Positions 1 through 11,754 of a stretch of DNA of 64,000 bases are shown in pieces. The first letter of the stretch is position 1. The number at the start of each line of letters is the position of its first letter. Below the pieces are notes generated by a model, which worked only from the letters and a program-made list of their open reading frames with translations, was not told the origin of the DNA and ran no database searches. This DNA comes from Linnemannia hyalina (lineage: Eukaryota > Mortierellomycota > Mortierellomycetes > Mortierellales > Mortierellaceae). The translations under genes were made by a program, and so were the position numbers. The DNA lies in the NCBI GenBank assembly GCA_019671135.1, contig JAHRHY010000030.1, positions 1-64,000 of the forward strand, given 5' to 3'.

Positions 1-907
1 TAGAACCCCCGTGGCAGACCCCGAACTAGAACCCCCGTGGCAGACCCCGACCTAGAACCCCGTGGCAGACCCCGACCTCGACTGAGACCTGGCCTTCTTT
101 CTTGTAGTCGACCAAGGGTGGACTACAACTCACCAAACAGAACTTCCAGCGAGAGGAAGCACAAGCTCATATGGCAACTCGGCCCATTGAGAAGTGCCTC
201 CTGTCAGCCTGGACTGTCTGTCCAGTCTGGCGAGGAGTCCACCCAAAGTCGACCGCAAGAAGAGAAGACCAGTTCTCTCCTTGGGCGACGATGGGAGAAG
301 GCTAAGAGAAGGAATGCATGAATGAAGATGAATGGGTTGGTTAGAAAAGGAAGAAGTGAAAAGGACCCTTAACAAACAAGCTCGAAAAGTAGTAGAGAGG
401 TACCTTAGGCCTTGAGCGCGTCGCGCGTCACCGAACTAGAACCCCCGTGGCAGACCCCGAACTAGAACCCCCGTGGCAGACCCCGACCTAGAACCCCGTG
501 GCAGACCCCGACCTCGACTGAGACCTGGCCTTCTTTCTTGTAGTCGACCAAGGGTGGACTACAACTCACCAAACAGAACTTCCAGCGAGAGGAAGCACAA
601 GCTCATATGGCAACTCGGCCCATTGAGAAGTGCCTCCTGTCAGCCTGGACTGTCTGTCCAGTCTGGCGAGGAGTCCACCCAAAGTCGACCGCAAGAAGAG
701 AAGACCAGTTCTCTCCTTGGGCGACGATGGGAGAAGGCTAAGAGAAGGAATGCATGAATGAAGATGAATGGGTTGGTTAGAAAAGGAAGAAGTGAAAAGG
801 ACCCTTAACAAACAAGCTCGAAAAGTAGTAGAGAGGTACCTTAGGCCTTGAGCGCGTCGCGCGTCACCGAACTAGAACCCCCGTGGCAGACCCCGAACTA
901 GAACCCC
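1..907. repeat. 436-bp direct tandem repeat array
   Basis: Bases 1-436 and 437-872 are copies of one 436-bp unit. The two 94-residue forward and the two 81-residue reverse translations taken from the two copies are identical, so the copies are nearly or fully identical. A third copy starts at 873 and diverges near 908. Each unit opens with 25-26-bp sub-repeats of the type TAGAACCCCCGTGGCAGACC followed by CCGAAC. The 26-bp period is not a multiple of three and one frame contains TAG in every sub-repeat, which argues against coding. The array reaches the left edge, so its true size is unknown. No transposase, long terminal repeat or inverted terminal repeat is visible. It could be a local or subtelomeric satellite or recent segmental amplification. 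Confidence 0.9.
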
Positions 908-1008
908 GATGCCACTGTTGTCGCGTCGCCACATCGTCCATGCCTCCCATCGCTTAAGCAGTCGACCGGCTCTCCTTTCCAGATACTTGCCTTCACAGAT
1001 GTCCAGGT

Positions 1009-1083
1009 GCTGATCCCGAAGGTGCTGACCCCGAAGGAGCTGATCCCGAAAGTGCTGATCCCGAAAGTGCTTATCCTGAAAGT
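1009..1083 (+). repeat. 15-bp minisatellite, five copies, coding-like
   Basis: Five consecutive 15-bp units of the type GCTGATCCCGAAGGT occupy this stretch. Read from 1009 they give the pentapeptides ADPEG, ADPEG, ADPES, ADPES, AYPES, followed by a short tail and TAG at 1108-1110. Changes between units are mostly third-base or conservative, as expected for a coding repeat. The frame is closed by TAA about 50 bases upstream, and AG acceptor-like sites lie between, so this could be the last exon of a repeat protein whose other exons are lost or lie in the array to the left. No complete gene could be built. Confidence 0.75.
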
Positions 1084-1332
1084 GCTCTTGTCAGTGATGA
1101 CTTCGCCTAGCAGGCTGCTGGTCTTGCTGGCATCCAGTTACGAGAGGAGGGAGGCGATCTTGGCAAGGGAAAGGTTGATTGCAACAGAGGGAGGGGGAAA
1201 AGAGGGAAGATGGGACTGATGGCTGTCTCCTTGTTGTTTGCTGTTGATTGTGGTTGATTGTTGATGCGGAGGGAGTGGCAGGAGAATGAAGAGAGAGGGA
1301 AGAGAGAGAGAAGGTGATCTGGCCCTATCCTT

Positions 1333-1562
1333 GTCCTGGTCAAGATCTTGACCATTAGCAGGCCCCTGTAGGTCCTAGTCATGATCCTGTCCCTTAGATC
1401 CTTTAAGGTCCCAGTCAAGAGATTCTGATCATTAGCAGGCCCTTATTGTGCCCAGTCAAGATCCTGACCTTTTGGCCCTTAAAGGTCCTGGTCAAAGTTC
1501 TGATCCTTAGGCCTTTAAAGGTCCTGCTCAAGGCAGGTCCTGGCCCTTAAATGTCCAGACCC
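1333..1562. repeat. Degenerate 36-bp tandem repeat, about six copies
   Basis: Units starting near 1333, 1371, 1407, 1448, 1484 and 1520 share the core GGTCCTGGTCAAGATCCTGA followed by a CCTTAGG/CCCTTTAAA-like tail. Spacings are about 38, 36, 41, 36, 36 and 32 bases; the length variation comes from small indels such as the insertion ATTAGCAGGCCC seen in units 1 and 3. In-frame stops exclude coding. No unique spacers separate the units, so it is not CRISPR-like. Confidence 0.7.
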
Positions 1563-1979
1563 TTTTGGGTCATGGCAAACGGAACAGTAGGTTGAGGGAA
1601 GAGAAAGAAAAAAAGCGAGGGGGAAAAAGTAGCGGCCATTTTATACTGGCTGGATTTGAAAAACGTGGGAGCTGGGTCTGAAATTTTTATTTTAACATCA
1701 TGGGGGGACTCATTTTGCAAATTCGACATTTCGAAAATTAGAGTACGTGGAAAAGACAGTCACGCAGTCACTTCACGTGGGGATAGTGTGTACTGACACT
1801 TACTTACACACGGAAGATGACCATGGTCAAGCATGACCCCAATCGATATCTACTGTTCCCCTCCACATGGTTGCATCGCTTTCACCAAGACTTTTATTCA
1901 CAAATAACAATTCAAAACTGTCAAAAGAACGCGCTTATGCTCGTTAAGTGACAGACAAACGTGAACCTGGTCTTGAAGG

Positions 1980-2240
1980 TTATAGAAAAGGTAAAAGAGC
2001 AAGGACAGAGAGACAAGCAAATGTGAGAGTCAAGGTAGGCAAGTTGATCGTGGCGGAGAGGAGGATACGGGATGCTCTGAAGGCGGCTTCGTTGTGGGTG
2101 GTAACACCGCAGGCATCGACCTGTGGATTGAATGTTGCTGTAGTGGTGAGAAAGAGGGGTATGGCAGCAGCAGAAGCGAGCGGTGGTATAGACCGCGTCA
2201 TTGTTGGGGTATTGCTAGTCAGCCTTTGATGCAAACCTTC
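1980..2240 (-). pseudogene. Possible decayed RlpA/expansin-like fragment
   Basis: A reverse-strand frame carries the segment ATFNPQVDACGVTTHNEAAF, which resembles the start of RlpA-like double-psi beta-barrel domains, usually of the form ATFY...GACGxTN...AA. The segment lies after a weakly hydrophobic Ala/Leu stretch that could be a signal peptide remnant. The rest of the domain, including the second half with its conserved Asp and Cys pairs, is not found downstream before the frame stops. This is a pattern match by eye and may be chance. Confidence 0.2.
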
Positions 2241-3670
2241 GCACTCAAGCAGACTTTCGGGATCTCCTTTTATCACTTGCATGATCTCCCTACTTCCTCT
2301 GTCCCATGGCCATGTCGATTGCCGTCATTCTCACCCTTGCTGTCTTTTATTAGTTCGTTGTGCCTTTGCGTTCCAGGGGAATAAGAAAAGGCAAAGCTAA
2401 TTCGCTTGAGTGCGAAAAAAAAAATAACAAAGCAAGAGAAGACGATTGAAAAGCGATATTAGTTAAGGAGGATAAGCAAAGCTACTCCGGCGTACTTTTG
2501 GTCGCAACGAAACACACTAACCTGAGACGGAAAATAGAAGATAGGAAATAAGTACTTGTAAGAAAGAGGGTATTTCAAATTCTCAAAAGTGACAACACAC
2601 ACATACACCTAAAAAAAAAAAAAAGAACATTTGTTTGAAGAATTGCAGCTTTTGTGAACAGGGTTAGCAACGTCCATTTTCATATACTGTCACCAACTCG
2701 AACAAGCGGACAAGCGGATACGATCCATTGTTTTTGCTAATCCAATTTTCTTCTTCGCCGCAATCCGTTTTAAGTCTTGCGCCATATCGATCATGGTTAT
2801 GTTTGAGGGCTAACCCTAGGCCTCGATAAACGTCGATAAAAAACAGATGGCGGAATCCGCGGCTGTAATGTGTATGAACAACTTTTGAATTTCAAAGGCA
2901 TTTTCTTGGATAGTGGAGCATATAGGGCACGAAGGCGATATCGAGTAGTGAAGTCATCTCTTGCGTCCCCATTCAGCAGTTTTCAATGAATCAAAGCCGG
3001 GGTTCAGGCTCCATGTTGATGGGGACGCCATGACCTCTACGGCAGCAATGAGACGGTGCCGTGTTATTTTTTATTGTTAATCTCAGATACAAAGCCGGTG
3101 TTTAATGGCCGGGGGGGGGGTATCTTTTTCATCGTTAATGTTTTAATGTCGACACGGTCGTTTATTCAAGATTTCTTAATGAGCTTTTTGTCGTCAACCG
3201 CGAGAGTTTTGTTCGATATTGTTGTACGGCATTATTTTTGTACTTATGTGAGTTGTATCAATTAGCTTTTATGTTTGAGGTGTGGTGAAGGTTTTGTAGT
3301 ACGATATGAATGTCAGTGAAAGCGAGAGAAGGTTCGTTTGCAATTCCCACTCTTTCTCCAATAAGGCGGCGTCATTTCAATTGTAAGCATTACGGCCACT
3401 TTTTTTTTTTGGCACTTTTGTCCTTCGTGCCTCCTTTGCTGATCCCGATGCCCGTCTTTTGCCACATCCATCTCATTCTTAGAAAAAAAAGACCCGTTTC
3501 TGTCTGAAGTACTCCTTTAGGTACTATTTCAGTCCCTGTTGGTCCAAAAGATCTTTTTTTATGCATTAGTTGACTATGTAGAAAAGATGGTAGATGGTAG
3601 ATGGCGGGGGGGAGGGGAAAAGACGATGAAAAGAAATGTAGGATGGCCAAAGGAACAAAAGAGACAAGAT

Positions 3671-5015
3671 CTAAGCCCACTTGCCAACAACAGCCATGGC
3701 AGCAGCACCACACCAAAGCGCCACAAACTGGACAACTTGACTGTTGTGGCTCGACTCCCTGAACGCAACATTCGAGTTGATCTCTGTCGACATCAACTGG
3801 ACCATGGCCGTGTACAACAAGATCCCGGCTGAGCAGGAATCAAACACACCCTGGACAATCAACGCCGTGACACTGTCGCCTTCGTACGACGAGCGGATAC
3901 CAATGCCGATAGCAATACCCAGAGGGGTCGAGCATGCGAACCAAGCAGAAAGTAGCCAGGGCCGGAAGGAGGACCGCTTGAATTGGAGGGAGGCAATTCG
4001 GCCGCCCAAGGCGACGCCTTCAAAGAACTGGTGGAATAGGAGGGCGATCAGGAGTGAGACAAACTCGGTGCCAAGGGTGGTTGCGAGGGTGATGCCGATG
4101 ATCACAGAGTGCAATGCGATGCCGAATTCGAGGATATATGTGCCAATCTCACGGGATCGTTGTTCTTGTTGCGAGGAGGACGAAGCCTTGTTGGAATCGT
4201 GGCCGTGGTCATTATGGCTAAGTTCGCCGTCGCCGTGGGGATGGAGGTGCTGGTTCTGGTGCTGGTTCTTGTTATTCTTGTTGACCAACAAGATCTCTCC
4301 ACCATGAACATGACCCATATGCAAGCAATCCTCCGGCCTGGCTACCGACCCATCAACAGGAGCAACAGCACCAACGGCGTACCCACGACGGCCCTCCTCC
4401 AAACTCCCAGTATCATCTGAAACCACTCTCTTCTTCTCATCATCCTCCCCAATCGCACTCAACCGATCAATCGCATGCACATCTCCACCACTCTTCTTGG
4501 ACCGAGTGAAGAACCGCTGGGTAGCAGTGTACTCGAGCAATTGCAACAGCATGGCCGAAACCATGGCGATCAAACCTGCCCAGCCAGTGTACCCCGAGTC
4601 CTCTTGAAAGACCTCAGGGAGACTCGGGTCGGACAGGTTGCTGAATGCTGAGGGAAGCATGTGGATGAAGGCCGTGGCTAGAATGACGCCAGATCCGAAG
4701 GTGCGAGCGGTTTGGACGACATTGTGGATCCTAGTTGTCGTCTGGGCGTTGAACGTTGTGTATGCGAACAAGATCGGCAACAGAACTGTTCATAGAGCAA
4801 GAGAGGGAAGGGAAAAGAGAGAGTTGGCGACGTAGGTACGTTGATTAGTTTAGTTTCTGAAAAGAATACAGGCAAGAGGAAACGAACAAAGAAAAGGAAA
4901 GGGTGAAGGACTTACCACCAAAGGCACTGGCGGCCATGTTGGCGAAGAGGCCTCCGATGTGGAGACCCATGTTGTAGTCTTCTACTGTAGGGGTATCTGT
5001 CGAGTTGTCTGCCAT
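3671..5015 (-). CDS. ZIP-family zinc/iron transporter
   Basis: Predicted polytopic membrane protein of the ZIP (SLC39) family, importing Zn2+ or related divalent metals into the cytosol. Two exons: 4916-5015 and 3671-4785, giving about 404 residues, within the normal range for fungal ZIPs. The junction restores the first membrane segment in phase. Family signatures are clear: HSVIIG in transmembrane helix 4 and HQFFEG in helix 5 supply the metal-site His/Glu residues. The loop between helices 3 and 4 is rich in His (HMGHVHGG, and a His/Asn-rich run with HLHPHGDGELSHNDHGHD), a common metal-sensing or buffering region. The ATG at 5015 was chosen because the residues before it are pyrimidine-encoded low complexity. 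Substrate (Zn versus Fe) cannot be told from sequence alone. Confidence 0.93.
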
Positions 5016-6938
5016 TTTTTTATCTTTTGCGTTGGACAGTAGTAGAATGAAAAGAGAATTAAGGATGAAAAGAAGAAAATAGGGGATAGGAGATAAATAG
5101 GGGATGGAGGGGAAGTAAGGAGGGGAAGAAAGGGGAAGGAAAAGATGTGAGGGGAGATGCGTCTGTAGGGTAGGAAGGGTAATTGATGATACTTCGAAAG
5201 ATGGAAAGGTAACAAAGTACACCTTGTCTATGATGAGAAGAGATAGAGAAGAGAAAAGAAAAGAAGACGATGGAGAACAACAAAATGCGGGAGTGAGGCA
5301 TGGTTTATATAGACACAAAGGATAAACGAAATAAGAGGAACAGGGGTTAATGCGGTCAAGATTAAGAGTAAATGAGGACCCTAGTGGTTGCAGCCATGAC
5401 TTGTAGGGTACTCACTTGTTCTCCAGTCGAAGTCGAATCGGGCACGCCCCTACCTCCCCTACTTCTTAGTCTTGAATGGTGAATTGCGCGGGATTGGAGA
5501 AGAACGAAAGGTCCAGACACTCTTTTTTCCAGCGAAAGAGGAAAAGAAGAGAAAAAACACAATGGGAGATGTAAACATCGGAGTTGTTCTCTCCATTAGC
5601 CTCGGAGGTACCTCTAGCGAAGGAAGGAGATGAAGAAAAGGAAGCAATAGGATAACGAAACCACCTTCTCCCCCTTCTTGCTCGCTTTCTTCATCTCCAC
5701 CGCGAGTTTGCATGCTCGATCCCTTCCATCAATTCACCATCTTCCATCAACGTCAGCGATCCCATTGCATTTACAAGTAGAAAAGAAAAAAACGAAGATC
5801 GAACGCACTTCCGGCGTACAACTGTCTGCACATCTACAACTTGTTTACTCCTTATCCCGATAAGTGCTGTCGATATTGCATTTCATCCATGCGTGTCAAC
5901 TCCCAACGGACATCTCACTCTGCATTCTGCGCCATACCTTTTCTAACCATCCCTATCTTAATTCCATGGTCCGAAGTACAACAATTACCCTTCTCAGTCT
6001 CACACCACCCAAAATGGCATCGTTCTTCCCTCCGCCAAAGAAACATTAGGCAAAGGTGTACCCACCTGGACAAGTACAACCTCCATACAACGCCGTTACT
6101 GCTCGTTTATGGATGTCAAAGGCAAAGTTCTGCAACTGGTAGGGTACTCGTTTTCTGATACCCTGTTGGCGGTTGGACACTTTTGGACACACAAAAGGGT
6201 AAAATAATGTCTCATGGGACTACGAGTGTTACTTAGTGTTACTTTTTTTCAACATCCGAACAGTTGCGCCAATTGCTCACCTCTATCCTTCACTCTTGGT
6301 CTCCAATCCATCGCTCATCTTCACCCATGCTTCAAGTTGTGACGATCGAGGAAGACGACAAAATAAAGGAGGTACGCCGCACTAAGTATTTGTCCTCTAC
6401 TAGTTAGAAAAGTAGCGGACGAACAACGCGATCGGAAGGGAAGAGAGTACAACAAACAACGAAGGAGCAACATAAAAACAACCCCGCTCTGGACCATCTC
6501 ATCTTTTTTTTTCCTGCTCTATATATCACTGCAAACCTCCAACCCCTGGCCTTCCGCATATGTGCCCTTGGCGTAAGAAAACATCTCCCCTCCGCTTTTC
6601 TACAGGTGCATCTTCTTCCAGCAAGCTTCATGCACAACATCACAGAGGAAAATAAAGAACTCGCCGCGGAATTGCAACTCTCGATCATCCTGGACTTTTG
6701 TGCTTCGGTTCACTATTTATTATTATTTGAGGGGGCTATTTTACATTCGTTTTTTACAATTGGGAAAAAAAAAGAAGAAAGAAAGGAAGAAAACGAGCAT
6801 TGGAACGGGAAGGAGAGAAAGGATGGATGATATGAAATGAGAAAGAAAGAAAAAAAAGAAATAGGATGGAATGAGAATGGAATAAAAAAATGCAAGAAGG
6901 AAGGTTGAAATAATAATGATTAATAATGATCCGAACAT
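5016..6938. other. Spacer: ZIP promoter and 3' flank of the bromodomain gene
   Basis: The first 300 bases are the C/T-rich leader and TATA region of the zinc transporter. The remainder holds only short frames without recognisable domains. Bases 6730-6910 are A/G-rich and lie just past the stop codon of the reverse-strand bromodomain gene, so they probably contain its 3' end. I see no RNA gene. Confidence 0.6.
5303..5312 (-). promoter_or_regulatory. TATA box of the ZIP transporter gene
   Basis: On the minus strand the sequence reads TATATAAACC about 290 bases before the start codon. The stretch between it and the ATG is strongly C/T-rich on the coding strand, a frequent feature of fungal leaders. 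Confidence 0.5.
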
Positions 6939-9900
6939 CTACGGTGATGATCCGGGCGACGAAAGTGAAGACGCAGATCCTTCCCTCTCAGACGGAGCAG
7001 CTAGTACGGGAGCAGCTACTGCTACTGCTGGCTTTGATTCCGACAATGCCTCTGGTCCAGGGGCTGGTGTCGCTGCAGTGGACTCGGCGTTTGGCGCTGA
7101 TGAAGTTGCTGAGGATTGGGCCGTGGGGGCGTTCAGTGGCGCCACAGTAGTCGCTGTCAATGCCGCCGTCGAGCTCGAGGGTGCTTTCTCCTCAGTCACC
7201 GCTGGGGATGTCAGTGCTGGCATAGCAACGGATGTGGGCACGGGTGTGGGCGTTGGTGCTGGTTTGGGCGCCTCCATTGCTTGTGCTGTTGTTGTTGTTG
7301 CTGTTGTTGGTGCTGGTGTGGACAGAGTAGAAGCAAGTGTGACCGCCGCAGGAGCTGCTACTGCAGTAGGTATAATGGGTGCAGTGGGTGCAGCGGCTGT
7401 AACAGAAGCGTCCTGTGAGGTGGCAAGGGCAGTGACTGCTGAACTAGATGCAGTGATAACTGGAGAGGCAGTCGGGGCAAGGGACGATGAGGCAGCTGCA
7501 GGTGTGGTCACAGCAGGCGTGGCGGGAGCAGCTGTAGCAGCAACTGATGCAGGTGCGGCAGGTGTAACAGCAACAGGCACGGCAGCGGCAGGTGTAGGCG
7601 TGACAGGTGCAGGTGTGGGTACAGGAGGGGCGTGTGGTGGTGGGAGTTTCTGGGGATTGATCTCGGAGAGGGGGACATACTTGGCCATCTCTGCAAGTCG
7701 CTCGCGGATGCTCTTGGTCAGTCGCAGCACGAGGGCCTTGTCATCATCAGATAATGTGACCACCTCCACATCCTTGTCCTTGACAGCCTTGCGCTTGTCT
7801 TCGGCGGTCGTGCCCTCTATGGTAGCGTCTGTGAGTGTCTTGGCTGCTTGGTCCTCAGCAGTCTTGGCTGCAACCAGCTCAACCACCTTCCGCATCTCGG
7901 CTGAGTTCTTCTCGAGAGACTCTCGGACCCACCTCTTGCTCTCCTCTGAATCTCCGCCCGTCCAGCTTTGGCCCCACTCGATCTTGACTTTCTCGTCCGC
8001 TGGAGCCAATGGCAAAAGACTGTCAAGCTCGATCTTCAACTGTCTCCAGCTTTCATAATCGGCCTTGACCTTCTGCGCCTGAGGCCACGCCTTGATGTCA
8101 CGCACGACCTGTCGAATGTCGATCATCTCTGGCTCCGCCTGGATCGACGTCATGCGTACACCCCGTTTCTCCTCACCTCTCTGGTCTTTGACAGGTTGCT
8201 GCAAGCCAGACTTCTCCTCGGTCTTGACTTCAGCATCCTTGAACTCGGCATCAGTGGCGGTTGCAGCGACTGTGTCTTCTGCTTCTCTTCCTTCTGATGG
8301 AACAATCGCATCTTCCATGACCGCATCCTCTGGCTCCTTGGAAATGTCCTTGTTCAGTCCGACCTTCTCCTCGAATGGGGCTGTGGTTGTAGTGGCTTCA
8401 GTTGCATCGTCCATTTCAGTATCGAAATCCTGCTGCCAGAGTGCCTTAGGAACACGAGTGTCTACGTCCGAAGGTTGACCCGTCTTCTCCTCCAACACAA
8501 TGGCTGCCACCTTGTCTGCAATCGTGCTGGCTCCCCGGGTCAGTTTCTCGACCTTCTTGCGGATGTGCTCCTTGACCTGCAAGAGACCCGCGGCATCGGA
8601 TTCCGTCATCTGCGAGATTTCGTTGACGTCGACGATACCTTCCATGAACATGGCAAGACTTCTGACATAAGCCTCGCCAGTGTCGTCTCCAAAGACCATT
8701 CCTGTAAAGACTGGGAGGCTGACACTGGAGGATCCATCGGTCTCGACGGGAGATTTGTCCATGATGGCATAGGGCCCATAGTCGAGATAGCCTGCTGGAC
8801 GAGAGCCAGTGGTGGGTGGTTTCCAGTAGGGGTAGTCGTCGAGATATTGGCCGTTGTAGGAGGAGGAGATGGTATCGAGGAGCGGGCGTAGGGAAGGCGG
8901 CGAACCAAATTCTGGTTGGACGGGGATGAGGGACCATGGATCGGGATGAGATGCTGGGTCGATGGATCCGTCGGAGGAGTAGGTGAAGGCGATGGTTCCG
9001 TCTCTGCGGTGTTTGATTTTCTTTGTCTTTCTGTACTGCTGTGGCGTGTGTGATCGACCAGAGTCTGCGATCGACATCGGCGACTGTTGTCAAATGGTAT
9101 GGAATAGTAGTATTGTGGCATGTTAGTGATTTGACCACAGCATACAGATGGTAAGTCAACTTCACTACAAACATCATCCATCCATGCTTCGCACATTCAA
9201 ATTACAGCGGTACGATTCAACCTCCGCAATCTGACATCATATTCACTTACATCAACTGCTGACTCCACACTCATAAACGATCCACGGTTCGGCAGCCCGT
9301 TCGCAGTTCCACCCCCGCCGCCATTACCGTTATTACCGCTGTAGTCGCCCATGCCCCCAACGTCAAGCGTCTCCTCATCCTTCACAGTCCGCAGGACCTC
9401 TTCGTCCCGATCCAGAATAGTCTTGCGCTCGCGTTCAATCGCACGAGACCCCCAATCCCAAAGCTTGTCTGCCTGTCTCCAGTAAAGCGTCTCCTTGGCG
9501 TTGTACAGTCGCGCATTGTCGCAAACAAGCTGAAAGTCAGACAGGAACTCGTCGATCGTAGGGTAAAAGTTGCGCTCCACCTTTGACCGCATGGTTGAAA
9601 AGTCCATGGGGTTCTTGATGATGGTTGCATAATCCAGCACCACAGTAGGATCCACAGGCTGACTGAACAAGACGTACGAATCTCGCCTGCAGGTCAAATT
9701 GAAATAAAGATATGGTTAGTAAAGTAAACAACTGCGCTTATTGCATTAAAGAAAGACACTCCAGTGCATCGAAACTTACTTGATAAAGTTGTCCAGTAAC
9801 TTGTGGCAGACAACGGAGAGCTCCTTCTTCTTCGGGATGGCGGGTGTTGTCGTCCTGGGGGTCAAGTGCCGCTTGGATCCCTTGCCCTTCCTGCCACCTC

Positions 9901-11386
9901 TGGTTGATTCTGGGACGGATCCTTCGCGAGGTGTTGACTCTGCAGTGTCCTTGCCCTCCTTGGCCTCCTTGGCAACAGAAGGCTTGCGTGCCTTTTTGGA
10001 GTTGGATGCCGTTGCAGATGGTGGAAGAGTCTTGGAGCCCATTTGACCAGCCCTGACCGTCTTTGATCCAAACTGCGCGTTGGTTCCTGGGTCCAGAATA
10101 GGCGAAGTCAACTCGCCATTGTCCGACTCGTCTCCTTCTTCCTCCTCATCTTCTTCCTCATCGTCATCATCGTCCTCTGGCTCATCAAGCTCGCCTGCCA
10201 AGGGGTCGTCCAGGTCCTCATCCTCGTCCTGCGATACCGCTGTCTCCTGCGTCACCATGCTCTGCAAAGCCGATCGAGGCTTCTTCATCCCAAGTTGAGA
10301 ATGCGGGTGTGCTGGTACAGGTTCCTGGTAGGTAGGCTGAACCGGAGGTTCCTCCTGCTTGATGAGCGATACGTCCCCATTACTCTGACTGATGGATCGA
10401 GACCGGGACCGTGCTTTGGACTGTTGTGGTGGTGGAAGGGTAGGCTGCTGATAATGGTGCTCGGCTTCGTCCGAAGGGTGACTGGGGTGTGATCGGTGGG
10501 ATGAAGATCTCCGGCTCTTCTTCTTCTTCTCTTTGCCTGGCCGCATTGTGATCCTGGGCGTGTCATATCCACCTACATCCTTATCCTCCATTTCTTCTCG
10601 ATTTCCTACTTCCGCTGGCTCCTGCTCGTAGTGCTGCTGCGGTCGGTGTTGGTGTGACTCTTCGACGTCCTGGTCCTCGTGCTTGGGGTGTCGGTGTCGG
10701 TGCTTGTGCTTGTGCTTTTTCTTCTTTTTATGGGACGACGACTGTGGGGCGTCCATGTCCTGGTCCTCGCCCAGGTCAACAGATGATTGCCTCCGGCGGT
10801 ATGAGTAGTTGGCCTCTTGCTCATCGTTGTCGTAGTCGTTGCTATTAATATCGTCTTCGTCGTCTGACACGATATTGATCTGCTCCGAGGAACGTCGCTT
10901 CTTTTTTGACGAACTGCTGGACTTGTGACTAGAGGAGACCGAGGAGGATGGCGGCGCGATTGAAGATAGCTTCAGCGAGATCTTGAGAGGCGGCAACTTG
11001 ATAACGGGCCGTGATGATGATGCTGATTGTGGCGGTGGAGGGGGCGTGGCAGCTTCATGTTGGCCATAGTCATGGTACCGATCCTGATCATGATCGTTGC
11101 TATTGCTGTTGTCGTAGTCGTAATAGTCGCTACGGCGTTCCTTTTTGTTCTTTTTTTTCTTTTTCCTGTCGCGGCTAGAGGAGGCGTCGTGGTCGTGGTC
11201 GTTGGTGTTGTTGTTGTTGTTGTTTTTGTTGTAGTGGTAGTAGTCTTCCTCTGCTGCAGCAGCAGTTCTGGAAGTAGAAGAGGAAGAGGACTTTCGCTTG
11301 GCAGAGGAACGGTGGGTATAGGAAGAGGTATCTGAGGAGAGAGGCGGATCCAGGTCAGGTGGGGGCGGTGATCGTGCAGCACCCAT
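6939..11386 (-). CDS. BRD7/BRD9-like bromodomain protein
   Basis: Likely chromatin reader of a SWI/SNF-type remodelling complex. Three exons: 9780-11386, 9251-9686 and 6939-9083, about 1395 residues. Residues 1-510 are disordered, rich in Ser, His and Lys/Arg with an acidic block. The bromodomain spans about 520-625 across the first splice junction, with NPMDFSTM at 561-568 and the acetyl-lysine-contacting Asn in LYN at 598. After it, a Gly/Asn linker leads to a segment with VFGDDTGEAYVRSLAMFMEG, resembling the DUF3512 region that follows the bromodomain in BRD7 and BRD9. The C-terminal third is Ala/Pro/Thr-rich low complexity. Family placement beyond bromodomain rests on this C-terminal similarity and is moderate. 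It is transcribed divergently from the METTL4-like gene. Confidence 0.88.
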
Positions 11387-11754
11387 GAGCGAGAGAGTAA
11401 ATGAGGGTTATATGTAACTTTTTGGCGTTGGACTGTTGGACTGTTGTTGAATGGAATGATCGCCACTGACTGTTGGTTGTGGTCTTCAACTTGAAATTGG
11501 ACGGTCGTCTGTTGTCGTCTGCTCGATCTTTGTCTTGTGGTGTCCTTGTTACTTGTTACAAGTGGAGGGTGGGGTAGGTGTGTGCTGTAAGACAGAGTCT
11601 GCTTGTCTGTGAGTGATAGGATTGCATTTTTTTCATGTGGCTTAGTCGCTTCTCTAAAGAAATGCTTTTCTCCCACGTGATGTATTTCACTTGACCGCAT
11701 AAAGTCCAGGCAAACACGCCTTCTCCACACACTTCACCTCGACAAGCAACACAC
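11387..11754. promoter_or_regulatory. Shared divergent promoter, bromodomain gene / METTL4-like gene
   Basis: Only 368 bases separate the two start codons, so both genes must draw on this region. It contains a palindromic CACGTG at 11674-11679, the core site of bHLH factors such as Cbf1-type proteins, and repeats of GGACTGTT near 11430-11445. No clear TATA box is seen on either strand. Confidence 0.6.

Larger units (their letters stand above)
908..3670. other. Spacer with repeats, no supportable gene
   Basis: Apart from the 15-bp and 36-bp arrays, this 2.7-kb stretch holds only short open frames with no recognisable family, homopolymer runs (G10 near 3111-3120, A-tracts near 2410 and 2610) and the 3' flank of the zinc transporter gene. 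One reverse-strand frame at 1980-2282 has a weak double-psi barrel-like segment and is listed separately. Confidence 0.6.

Noticed and set aside
1333..1562. Regular 36-bp repeats considered as a CRISPR array
   Set aside because: Units are contiguous and degenerate with no unique spacers, and the surrounding genes are eukaryotic.
3744..4307. 187-codon + strand frame opposite the ZIP transporter
   Set aside because: Antisense shadow of the conserved membrane-helix exon.
4916..5318. In-frame extension upstream of the ZIP start codon
   Set aside because: The extra 101 residues are encoded by a C/T-rich leader downstream of a TATA box and have no ZIP similarity.
6916..8058. 380-codon open frame on the + strand, Ala/Gly/Val-rich
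   Set aside because: It is the exact antisense of the Ala/Thr/Pro-rich C-terminus of the bromodomain protein; GC-rich codon bias opens the opposite frame.
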